This document shows positions 1-5,416 of a stretch of DNA of 6,813 bases, piece after piece. The notes below the pieces were generated by a model. The model ran no database searches and was not told the origin of the DNA. It saw only the letters and a list, made by a program, of their open reading frames with translations. Every line of letters begins with the position of its first letter. The first letter of the stretch is position 1. This DNA comes from an uncultured Candidatus Udaeobacter sp. (GTDB taxonomy: Bacteria; Verrucomicrobiota; Verrucomicrobiia; Chthoniobacterales; UBA10450): assembly GCA_955652245.1 (NCBI GenBank), contig CATPAV010000179.1, positions 1-6,813 of the forward strand, written 5' to 3'. The translations under genes were made by a program, and so were the position numbers.

Positions 1-331
1 GGCCATTCACGAGGCCAGCATGGAGCGCTTTCGCCCGATCATGATGACCACTTTCGCCGCCCTTATGGGCGCTGTGCCGCTTGCTCTTGGATTTGGATCG
101 GACGCCTCATCGCGACGTCCGCTTGGCCTTGTCATCGTTGGTGGCCTGATTTTCTCGCAGATGATCACGCTTTTTGTAACGCCCGTGATTTATCTCTGGC
201 TGGAATGGTTCCAGGAGCACGTTCTGGACAGAGTGCCTTTTTTACGCAGCGCCCATATGCATCATGAAGGTGAGCCCAAGCCGAGTGGCGACGGCGAAGT
301 GCGGGAACCGATGCCGGCCGGCGTGGCATGA
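1..331 (+). CDS. RND efflux transporter, inner-membrane subunit, C-terminal fragment
   Basis: This is the tail of a resistance-nodulation-division proton-driven efflux pump (AcrB/MdtB/MdtC-like). The frame is open from base 2, so the start and most of the protein (normally over 1000 residues) lie left of the window. The fragment begins AIHEASMERFRPIMMTT, matching the conserved segment entering transmembrane helix 11 of the family. It continues with GAVPLALGFG, then SSRRPLGLVIVGGLIFSQ and an LFVTPVIYLWLE segment forming the last helix, as in MdtB/C and HAE1-type pumps. The final 45 or so residues form a hydrophilic cytoplasmic tail with a His-rich spot (HMHHEGE). In the family this subunit sits in the inner membrane and works with a periplasmic adaptor and an outer-membrane channel, neither of which is visible here. 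The substrate cannot be told from this fragment. The stop is TGA at 329-331, and the dehydrogenase gene follows 22 bp later on the same strand. Confidence 0.93.
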   Translation, partial: AIHEASMERFRPIMMTTFAALMGAVPLALGFGSDASSRRPLGLVIVGGLIFSQMITLFVTPVIYLWLEWFQEHVLDRVPFLRSAHMHHEGEPKPSGDGEVREPMPAGVA

Positions 332-353
332 CGGTGGAAGATTTTAGATCGAC

Positions 354-1349
354 ATGCGCGCCATGGTTCTCGAGAAACCGCAGCAACCGCTCGTGCTGCG
401 CGATGTGCCGAAGCCGAAGCCTGGGCCGGGACAATTGCTCGTGCGCGTGGCCACGTGCGCGGTCTGTCGGACCGATCTTCACGTTGTCGATGGCGAATTG
501 CCGGATCCGAAACTGCCTCTGATCTTGGGTCATCAAATCGTCGGGCGCATCGAGCAAATCGGCGATCACGTGGACAGCTTTTCAGTCGACGAGCGTGTCG
601 GAATTCCATGGCTCGGCTGGACCGACGGCGAATGCGTCTATTGTCGATCTTCGCGCGAAAATCTTTGCGATCGCGCACGCTTTACTGGCTACACGATCGA
701 TGGCGGGTACGCCGACTTTGTTGTCGCCGACGCGCGGTTTTGTTTTCGATTGCCTGAGCAATATAGCGACGTCGATGTTGCGCCGCTTCTTTGCGCGGGA
801 ATGCTTGGCTATCGTTCGTATCGAAAGACCGGTGACGCGCACCGGCTCGGCATTTACGGCTTTGGCAATGCCGCGCATTTGATCGCGCAGATTGCGATTT
901 ACCAGGGTCGCGAAATCTTTGCGTTCGCGCGACCAGGCGACAAAGCCGGTCAGGAATCAGCGAGAAAATTAGGTACAACGTGGGCCGGTGGTTCCGACGA
1001 AATGCCGCCGAAACAACTTGATGCCGCAATCATTTTTGCACCCGTCGGAGCACTTGTGCCCGCCGCACTGCGCGCTCTGGCTAAAGGTGGCACTGTCGTC
1101 TGCGGCGGAATTCACATGAGCGATATCCCTTCCTTTCCCTATGCCGATCTTTGGGGCGAACGCACGATTTGTTCAGTGGCTAATTTGACCCGTCGTGACG
1201 GCGAGGAATTTCTCGATATCGCGCCGCGCGTCCCGGTGCGAACAGAAACCGAAACCTTCCCGCTCGAGGAGGCTAATACCGCGCTCGATCGTTTTCGCTC
1301 CGGCGGCCTTGATGGCTCCGCCGTCCTCGTCGCCAGTCCGATCTCATGA
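354..1349 (+). CDS. Zinc-dependent alcohol dehydrogenase (MDR superfamily)
   Basis: A 331-residue medium-chain dehydrogenase/reductase expected to interconvert alcohols and aldehydes with NAD(P) in the cytoplasm. The N-terminal GroES-like domain (about 1-150) carries the catalytic zinc ligands C38 (in CAVCRTDLH), H60 (in LGHQIVG) and C147 (in PLLCAGM). The structural-zinc lobe is at 91-105 (DGECVYCRSSRENLC). Three of its four usual cysteines are present (C94, C97, C105) and the first is D91. The Rossmann domain (about 160-300) has GxGxxA at G169-G171-A174, followed by FARPGD. The GHQ in place of GHE, and the RENLCDRARFTGY block, are typical of the AdhA/AdhP-like bacterial subgroup. Length is normal. 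The start ATG at 354 gives the usual MRAMVLE beginning; a GGAAG at 336-340 is a weak, rather distant ribosome site. It follows the RND gene by 22 bp, suggesting co-transcription, and converges with the PilT gene. The natural substrate is unknown. Confidence 0.93.
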   Translation: MRAMVLEKPQQPLVLRDVPKPKPGPGQLLVRVATCAVCRTDLHVVDGELPDPKLPLILGHQIVGRIEQIGDHVDSFSVDERVGIPWLGWTDGECVYCRSSRENLCDRARFTGYTIDGGYADFVVADARFCFRLPEQYSDVDVAPLLCAGMLGYRSYRKTGDAHRLGIYGFGNAAHLIAQIAIYQGREIFAFARPGDKAGQESARKLGTTWAGGSDEMPPKQLDAAIIFAPVGALVPAALRALAKGGTVVCGGIHMSDIPSFPYADLWGERTICSVANLTRRDGEEFLDIAPRVPVRTETETFPLEEANTALDRFRSGGLDGSAVLVASPIS

Positions 1350-1392
1350 CGAATGTCCGCGCGATTTTGGTCGCCGGAATTGTGATGACTGC

Positions 1393-2559
1393 CTAACGTG
1401 TCCGCATCTGCGTGCGGGCACCGATGGTTTTCATAAAATTGCCGGGCAACCGCTTCTCATCATCCGGCACGGCGCCGGCCGCATTTCCCAAGGCTTCTTC
1501 TTCTGCCGACAGAAACGGCTTGAACCGATTTTTATCGATGGCCTTCATGAAGGCTTCATGCGGAGAAACTACGCCTTTTTCCAGTAAGGCCCAGATGGTG
1601 TCGTCCATAAATTGCATCCCTTGCGCCTTGCCGGAAACGATCACGTCCTGGAGCTTTTGGGTCGCGCCTTCACGAATGATTGCAGCGACGGCAGCATTCG
1701 CCACCAGAATTTCGTTTACCGCGATTCGGCCAGGCCGGTCCACTCTTTTTAAGAGCAATTGTGCAACAACGCCGCGAAGTGAGTTCGCGAGCATGGCGCG
1801 CGCCTGCGATTGCCGGTCGGCTGGGAAAACGTCCACCATACGATCAACCGTTTTGCGAGCGTTGTTCGTGTGCAGCGTGCCGAACACGAGAAGGCCGGTC
1901 TCGGCCGCAGTGAGCGCGAGGGAGACCGTTTCGAGATCGCGCATTTCCCCCACCAGCACAATATCGGTGTCCTGGCGCAGTGCCGCCTTGAGCCCAGCGG
2001 CAAACGAAGTCGAATTCCCAGGCACTTCCCGCTGCGTGATCGTGCTTCGCTTATTGTCGTGCACGAATTCGATCGGTTCTTCGATTGTCACGACGTGCTT
2101 GGAAAAGTTTTGATTGATGTAGTCGACGAGCGCGGCTTGCGTCGTCGTTTTGCCGGAACCGGTTGGGCCGGTAACAAGGACGAGGCCGCCGCGCAGTTGG
2201 GCAAATTCCTTTACAACCACAGGAATCCCCAACTCCTCGAGTGTAGCAATCTTGGTGGGAATCAGACGAAAAACCGCGCCGTAACCGTTCGACTGCTTGA
2301 AATAATTACTGCGAAAGCGAGAAGCCTCGTCCATCTCGTAAGCGAAATCGAGATCCCCCCGTTGCTCGAAAATTTCCCAGTTGTGCGGACCACAAACTTC
2401 GCTCAGCATCTGCACGGCTTCCTCGCGTTTCACCGGTTCCGCACGGATGGGCATGATATCGCCATGCATTCGCATTTTCGGCGGTTCTCCTTCACCGATG
2501 TGCAGATCGGATCCGCCCTGCTTGACAATCACACTTAGAAATCGATCGAGATAGGCCAT
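1393..2559 (-). CDS. pilT: Type IV pilus retraction ATPase, PilT family (downstream copy)
   Basis: A 388-residue secretion-superfamily hexameric ATPase that would sit on the cytoplasmic face of the type IV pilus machine and drive pilus disassembly (twitching, DNA uptake, adhesion). The N-terminal PAS-like domain covers about 1-110 (SDLHIGEG near 17-24). The core has Walker A GPTGSGKT at 131-138, an Asp box HVVTIEEPIEFVH at 155-167, Walker B DIVLVGEMRD at 199-208 with E205, and the His box GTLHTNNA with H230. The AIRAGRE-type retraction motif appears as AVAAIIREG at 290-298. The Asp-box Asp is Glu at position 160. About 40 residues beyond the usual PilT end form a charged tail (from FLSAEEE), so the protein is longer than the roughly 345-370 typical. 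The ATG at 2559 follows the upstream PilT copy by 21 bp, with no clear Shine-Dalgarno in the gap, suggesting translation linked to the upstream gene. The family call is firm; PilT versus PilU-like role is not settled by sequence. Confidence 0.93.
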   Translation of the reverse strand: MAYLDRFLSVIVKQGGSDLHIGEGEPPKMRMHGDIMPIRAEPVKREEAVQMLSEVCGPHNWEIFEQRGDLDFAYEMDEASRFRSNYFKQSNGYGAVFRLIPTKIATLEELGIPVVVKEFAQLRGGLVLVTGPTGSGKTTTQAALVDYINQNFSKHVVTIEEPIEFVHDNKRSTITQREVPGNSTSFAAGLKAALRQDTDIVLVGEMRDLETVSLALTAAETGLLVFGTLHTNNARKTVDRMVDVFPADRQSQARAMLANSLRGVVAQLLLKRVDRPGRIAVNEILVANAAVAAIIREGATQKLQDVIVSGKAQGMQFMDDTIWALLEKGVVSPHEAFMKAIDKNRFKPFLSAEEEALGNAAGAVPDDEKRLPGNFMKTIGARTQMRTR

Positions 2560-2580
2560 TTAAAAGCCAAGTGTCAAAGG

Positions 2581-3684
2581 TCAGATTTTGAGATGCCGGC
2601 GCATCGCCTGTTTTTGATCAGCGCGCGCGTAGGCTTCTTCCGCGCTGATCAGGCCGCGGTCATAAAGATCGGTCAGCGTATCGTCCATCAAGCGCATCCC
2701 TTGTTTCTTACCGGTCTGAATAATGCCGGGCAACATGTATGTTTTTGCTTCGCGAATAACGTTGGCCACAGCCGGTGTATTAGTAAGAATTTCCAGCGCA
2801 AGAATGCGGCCTGTGCCATCCTTTTTCGGGATAAGCTGGTGACTGATGACCCCACGCAAGGATTCGCTCACCATCACCCGAATTTGTTCCTGTTGATAGG
2901 ATGGAAAGACATCGAGTAATCGATCGAGCGTACGCGACGCATTACTGGTGTGCAGTGTCGCCAAAACAAGGTGCCCGGTTTCAGATGCGGTGATGGCGAG
3001 TGAAATCGTTTCTAGGTCACGCATCTCGCCAACCATGATTACGTCAGGATCTTCCCGGAGTGAAGCGCGCAGCGCACTAGCGAAAGACTCGGTGTGCGTG
3101 AAGACCTCGCGTTGCGACACGTGGCAGTTTTTCGACGTGATAATGTACTCGATCGGATCCTCCAGGGTGATGATGTGATCATGCCGCTCCATATTTATTT
3201 GCTCGATCATCGCCGCGAGCGTCGTCGACTTACCGGTGCCGACCGAACCTGTCGCTAAAATCAGGCCGTTCTGATAGCGGGTGAGTAACTTGAGATGCTC
3301 GGGCAACCCCAGTTCGTCCATCGTTCGCACGTTTGCGTTAATCACGCGGAAGACAATTTCGATCCCGAGCCGCTGCCGGACCACACTGGTGCGATAGCGG
3401 GCGAACTCGTTTGCATACGCAAAATCGGAATCTCCGCGCGTGTTGAGTTCCGTTTTGTACACATCAGGAACAAAACTTTCGGCCAGGGCCGCGGTTTGCT
3501 CGCCGGTTAGTGGCGGTGCGTCGGGCCAGATCGGCTCCAAGGTTCCATGCAAACGCCAGATGGGCTGCGCGTTCACAGCCAGATGGACATCGGACGCGCC
3601 GGCCTTTTGCCCGATCTCGAGATAGTCATCCACGTGTCCCAGCGGATGCGATCTGACTGGAATGTCCGGGACCTTTGTAATCAT
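2581..3684 (-). CDS. pilT: Type IV pilus retraction ATPase, PilT family (upstream copy)
   Basis: A 367-residue paralogue of the following PilT gene, with the same architecture: an N-terminal domain with ASDVHLAV at 30-37, then the RecA-like ATPase core. Motifs are Walker A GSVGTGKS at 146-153 (unusual; the family norm is GPTGSGKS, but the GxxGxGKS ligands with K152 and S153 remain), Asp box IITLEDPIEY at 171-180 with E175 and D176, Walker B DVIMVGEMRD at 214-223 with E220, and His box ATLHTSNA with H245. The retraction motif appears as AVANVIREAK at 305-314. All catalytic residues are intact, so an active ATPase is expected. The ATG at 3684 is the first in frame: a TAA lies a few codons upstream. 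No Shine-Dalgarno is apparent. It is first of a two-gene unit with the second PilT; the 144-bp gap upstream is the likely promoter region. No pilin, PilB or PilC genes are in the window, so the rest of the pilus machine must be encoded elsewhere. Confidence 0.93.
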   Translation of the reverse strand: MITKVPDIPVRSHPLGHVDDYLEIGQKAGASDVHLAVNAQPIWRLHGTLEPIWPDAPPLTGEQTAALAESFVPDVYKTELNTRGDSDFAYANEFARYRTSVVRQRLGIEIVFRVINANVRTMDELGLPEHLKLLTRYQNGLILATGSVGTGKSTTLAAMIEQINMERHDHIITLEDPIEYIITSKNCHVSQREVFTHTESFASALRASLREDPDVIMVGEMRDLETISLAITASETGHLVLATLHTSNASRTLDRLLDVFPSYQQEQIRVMVSESLRGVISHQLIPKKDGTGRILALEILTNTPAVANVIREAKTYMLPGIIQTGKKQGMRLMDDTLTDLYDRGLISAEEAYARADQKQAMRRHLKI

Positions 3685-3828
3685 TGCGCGCTGTCGAGAT
3701 GATTATGCGAAGGGACGCGAGCGTAAATCCTAAAACAAATTATTAGAAACAGTTTCAGGGTTCGATTCTCCATGCAGGGTGGCGAGGACTAGGTTGAATC
3801 GCGCTGGCAATGTCACGTTTAAGGCCTT
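3685..3828 (-). promoter_or_regulatory. Intergenic region, possible promoter of the two-gene pilT unit
   Basis: This 144-bp gap separates the stop of the DUF3618-like gene from the first PilT start. It holds an AT-rich patch at about 3724-3756 that stands out from the GC-rich surroundings. On the - strand this reads TAATAAT at 3745-3739, which could serve as a -10 element, but I find no convincing -35 match at the right distance. An 11-bp inverted repeat GAAAC-A-GTTTC (3746-3756) overlaps the patch and could be an operator or chance. No gene or RNA is supported here. The promoter assignment is inference from position and composition. Confidence 0.3.
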
Positions 3829-4218
3829 CTACCTTCTCGCTGCGTGTGATCGACCTGCATAATCCGTCAGTCGATTTTTGAGAAAATCGACAATCACGGG
3901 CCGAAGCACGCTTGCCGCGATTTTCGATGCACCCAGGATAAATCCAGCTTCGAGAAATTTCTTCTGGCGTTTGCCGCCCCTTTTTGCATCGATGTAAATT
4001 TTCTTCTTTCGCACTGGCAAGAGGACGATCAGAGTGCCGACGGCGGCTGCGGCTGTAAGCCAGGAAACTGTTTGTTCTCGAAACGATCTCCGGAGCTTTC
4101 CGGGAAAATCCAATTCATAGTGCAGGCCACGCAAATCGCGCGCTACACGCTCACGTGAACGGCCGATCTCCGCTCTCAGCTCACCGGTTGATCTGTTGCG
4201 TCCAAATTTTTCAGCCAT
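3829..4218 (-). CDS. YqjK/DUF3618-like small membrane protein
   Basis: A 129-residue protein resembling the third member of the bacterial YqjD-YqjE-YqjK-type cassette. Residues 10-38 are a charged amphipathic helix (STGELRAEIGRSRERVARDL) similar to the DUF3618 helix. One predicted membrane segment follows at about 52-69 (VSWLTAAAAVGTLIVLLPV). After it come a very basic stretch (RKKKIYIDAKRGGKRQKK, 70-87), a second, weaker hydrophobic helix near 91-114, and a basic C terminus. It should sit in the inner membrane with basic faces in the cytoplasm. The start ATG at 4218 lies inside the end of the holin-like gene (43-bp overlap, different frame), and a purine-rich AAAGAAAG precedes it. The overlap argues for coupled translation with its neighbour. 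Molecular function is unknown. The family call rests on the N-terminal helix and gene order, and is less certain than for the two genes upstream. Confidence 0.75.
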   Translation of the reverse strand: MAEKFGRNRSTGELRAEIGRSRERVARDLRGLHYELDFPGKLRRSFREQTVSWLTAAAAVGTLIVLLPVRKKKIYIDAKRGGKRQKKFLEAGFILGASKIAASVLRPVIVDFLKNRLTDYAGRSHAARR

Positions 4219-4607
4219 TCGCGATCTTTCTTTAACTCAGATATCGTCTCGTGGAAGAGCGGCTTGGTCATTCGATTGCGCGCGATCAGGAGCAGAGCCA
4301 GCGCAATTATAAAATGCGCTCCAGCAGCCATCAGTGCGGTCCACATCCACGAAATCCCAAAGAGATGGGCCAGACCAACGATCGCGCTTGCGATTAGGAA
4401 GACACAACCAAATACACAAAGAACCAGCGCTAGACCTACGCAAATCGCGAGCACCAGTAATTGCACGAGCGCCGTTTTCGATTCCCTGGCCAGAAGGGTA
4501 AAGCGGCTCTCGAAAAAATCCGTCAGGGCGCTCGCCAGCGCCAGCAGATTTTTCAGCAAACCGGCATGCCCAGCGGGATTGCGGGACCGAGTGGTCTCAC
4601 TGATCAT
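4176..4607 (-). CDS. Phage holin family / YqjE-like membrane protein (holin superfamily III)
   Basis: A 143-residue integral membrane protein of the Hol-X/YqjE type. The N-terminal part (about 15-45, LLKNLLALASALTDFFESRFTLLARESK in composition) is the usual amphipathic lead-in. Two membrane segments follow, at about 46-80 (LVLAICVGLALVLCVFGCVF core) and 87-109 (MWTALMAAGAHFIIALALLL). The C terminus has ISELKKDREWLK at 122-133, the conserved ending of this family. Despite the holin name, chromosomal members are not phage genes; they occur beside DUF883/YqjD genes, as here. The exact role is unknown, and an inner-membrane partner of the DUF883 protein is inferred from constant gene neighbourhood. 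The ATG at 4607 lies 13 bp after the DUF883 stop, with no strong ribosome site. Its 3' end overlaps the next gene by 43 bp. Confidence 0.87.
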   Translation of the reverse strand: MISETTRSRNPAGHAGLLKNLLALASALTDFFESRFTLLARESKTALVQLLVLAICVGLALVLCVFGCVFLIASAIVGLAHLFGISWMWTALMAAGAHFIIALALLLIARNRMTKPLFHETISELKKDREWLKNLDATDQPVS

Positions 4608-4620
4608 TCGACCGCAGCAA

Positions 4621-4965
4621 CTAACGTCGGAAAATCAGACCCAGGACAAATCCAATTCCCAGCGCTGTGAACACCGCCTTGGTCGGGTTTTCGCGCACGT
4701 ATTGTTCCGCGTCTTCTTGAAATGTGCGGGCGCGGTCCCTCGCATCATCCCAGGCTTGTTCTGCCTTGCCACGCGCTTCGCCCCAGGCTTGCTCGGCCTT
4801 GCCGCGGTATTCTCCAGCCATTGCACCGGCCGCGGACTTCAAATCCCCCGCTGCGGATCGCAAATCCTCGGCTGCTTTGCGTGCGTGCGTTTTGCTGCTC
4901 TGCAATTTGTCTTGCGCGTCTGTCATACCAGACCCTGTTTGTTCTGCTTTATTCTCTTCAGGCAT
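4621..4965 (-). CDS. DUF883 / ElaB-YqjD family membrane-anchored protein
   Basis: A 114-residue protein: a long, Ala- and charge-rich helix followed by a single C-terminal membrane anchor (about 96-111, AVFTALGIGFVLGLIF) ending in RR. The RENPTKAV motif just before the anchor (91-98) is diagnostic of the ElaB/YqjD/DUF883 family. In E. coli these tail-anchored proteins bind ribosomes at the inner membrane in stationary phase; that role here is by homology only. The helix contains internal repeats: DLRSAAG/DLKSAAG (34-40, 41-47) and GKAEQAWGEAR/GKAEQAWDDAR (55-65, 66-76), giving an apolipoprotein- or LEA-like amphipathic pattern. I chose the ATG at 4965, not the in-frame ATG at 5022. The former has a good GGAG seven bases upstream, and the 19 extra residues of the longer form (MLKGRSARILSKKINWRLA) do not look like the family. 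It is first gene of the three-gene cassette. Confidence 0.88.
   Translation of the reverse strand: MPEENKAEQTGSGMTDAQDKLQSSKTHARKAAEDLRSAAGDLKSAAGAMAGEYRGKAEQAWGEARGKAEQAWDDARDRARTFQEDAEQYVRENPTKAVFTALGIGFVLGLIFRR
4741..4803 (-). repeat. Two-copy, 33-bp-period direct repeat inside the DUF883 gene
   Basis: Bases 4741-4770 and 4774-4803 are near-identical 30-base blocks, both containing CCAGGCTTG and CCTTGCC on the + strand, offset by 33 bases. They encode successive 11-residue units GKAEQAWDDAR and GKAEQAWGEAR. The period of eleven residues is that of amphipathic LEA/apolipoprotein-like helices. The repeat probably arose by tandem duplication within the gene. Confidence 0.8.
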
Positions 4966-5139
4966 TGCTAATCTCCAGTTAATTTTCTTGCTTAGTATCC
5001 GCGCGCTTCTGCCTTTCAGCAAACGCGACGGCGAACAAATGCTTTTCTACTTGAAAACGCAATTCGCGTTGGGATCGCGCCTATGTTGGAGCAGCGGTTG
5101 TTTCCACCGCCGGACCCAAGAAAAACGTGCACCTTTACA
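4966..5139 (-). promoter_or_regulatory. Intergenic region between infA and the DUF883 cassette
   Basis: This 174-bp gap should hold the end of the infA transcript and the promoter of the three-gene cassette. A small hairpin GCGGT-(7 bases)-ACCGC lies at 5094-5110. It has no T-run after it on the - strand, so it is not a convincing intrinsic terminator. On the - strand TTGCTG and GATACT, 17 bases apart, lie about 35 bp upstream of the DUF883 start and could be a weak sigma-70-type promoter, but both match the consensus poorly. No gene or RNA is supported. Confidence 0.25.
4973..4976 (-). promoter_or_regulatory. Ribosome binding site that fixes the DUF883 start
   Basis: On the - strand the sequence CTGGAGATTAGCA precedes the ATG at 4965. 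It places GGAG seven bases upstream of that codon, a standard Shine-Dalgarno spacing. This favours the 114-residue form over the 133-residue form starting at 5022. Confidence 0.7.
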
Positions 5140-5359
5140 TTACTGCTCGCGAAAAATGATTCGCGCTTTGGTCAAATCGTAGGGCGAGAGCTCCAATGAT
5201 ACTTTATCTCCTGGCACGATCCGGATGAAATGCTTGCGCATTTTTACCGGAGATATGGGCAAGCACATTGCGTTGGCCCGGACGATCGACACGAAACATC
5301 GTGCCCGGTAACACCTGAGTCACCGTGCCTTCGGTCACGATCTGTCCTTCCTTTGGCAC
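5140..5359 (-). pseudogene. infA: Translation initiation factor IF-1, interrupted by a one-base frameshift
   Basis: IF-1 is a small OB-fold protein that binds the A site of the 30S subunit during initiation. The first part reads EGTVTQVLPGTMFRVDR and NVLAHISGK, a clear IF-1 match. The frame then changes at a five-A run (T-run 5241-5245 on the + strand): one base out of frame it continues MRKHFIRIVPGDK, LELSPYDLTKARIIF, ending REQ and TAA at 5140-5142. Dropping one A joins the halves at HISGK-MRKHF and, from the GTG at 5359, gives exactly 72 residues, the length of E. coli IF-1. Without the shift the frame stops at 5204. A GTG at 5338 has a much better ribosome site (AAGGAAGGA at 5353-5345) but would give a 65-residue form lacking the usual N-terminal lead; a TTG at 5407 is also in frame. 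Since IF-1 is normally essential, this is a sequencing or assembly error, a dispensable second copy, or a recoded gene. Confidence 0.88.
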
Positions 5360-5416
5360 CGGGCCGAATATAGCCGTCGCTGTGCCTTGCTCAACCGGCG
5401 CGGGCAATTGTCGATC

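Noticed and set aside
1350..1392. Shared terminator between the convergent dehydrogenase and PilT genes
   Set aside because: No clear stem-loop with a T-run on either strand could be found in the 43-bp gap.
1412..2538. Long + strand open frames (233 and 242 residues) antisense to the downstream PilT gene
   Set aside because: They lie opposite a gene with intact Walker A, Walker B and His-box motifs, and their translations are Arg- and Ser-rich with no recognisable domain. They are shadows of GC-biased coding DNA.
3758..3771. GGGTTCGATTCTCC, resembling a tRNA T-loop, as a possible tRNA fragment or attachment site
   Set aside because: The flanks do not form a five-pair T-stem, and no acceptor, D or anticodon arm can be found nearby.
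4264..4971. 235-residue + strand open frame across the holin-like and DUF883 genes
   Set aside because: It runs antisense to two recognisable families, and its own composition is Cys-, Arg- and Ser-rich with no domain, as expected of a mirror frame.
4966..5022. N-terminal extension of the DUF883 protein to the ATG at 5022
   Set aside because: The extra residues are basic and do not fit the family, while the ATG at 4965 has a well-spaced GGAG.
5094..5110. Hairpin GCGGT-7-ACCGC as intrinsic terminator after infA
   Set aside because: The stem is only five pairs and no T-run follows on the - strand.
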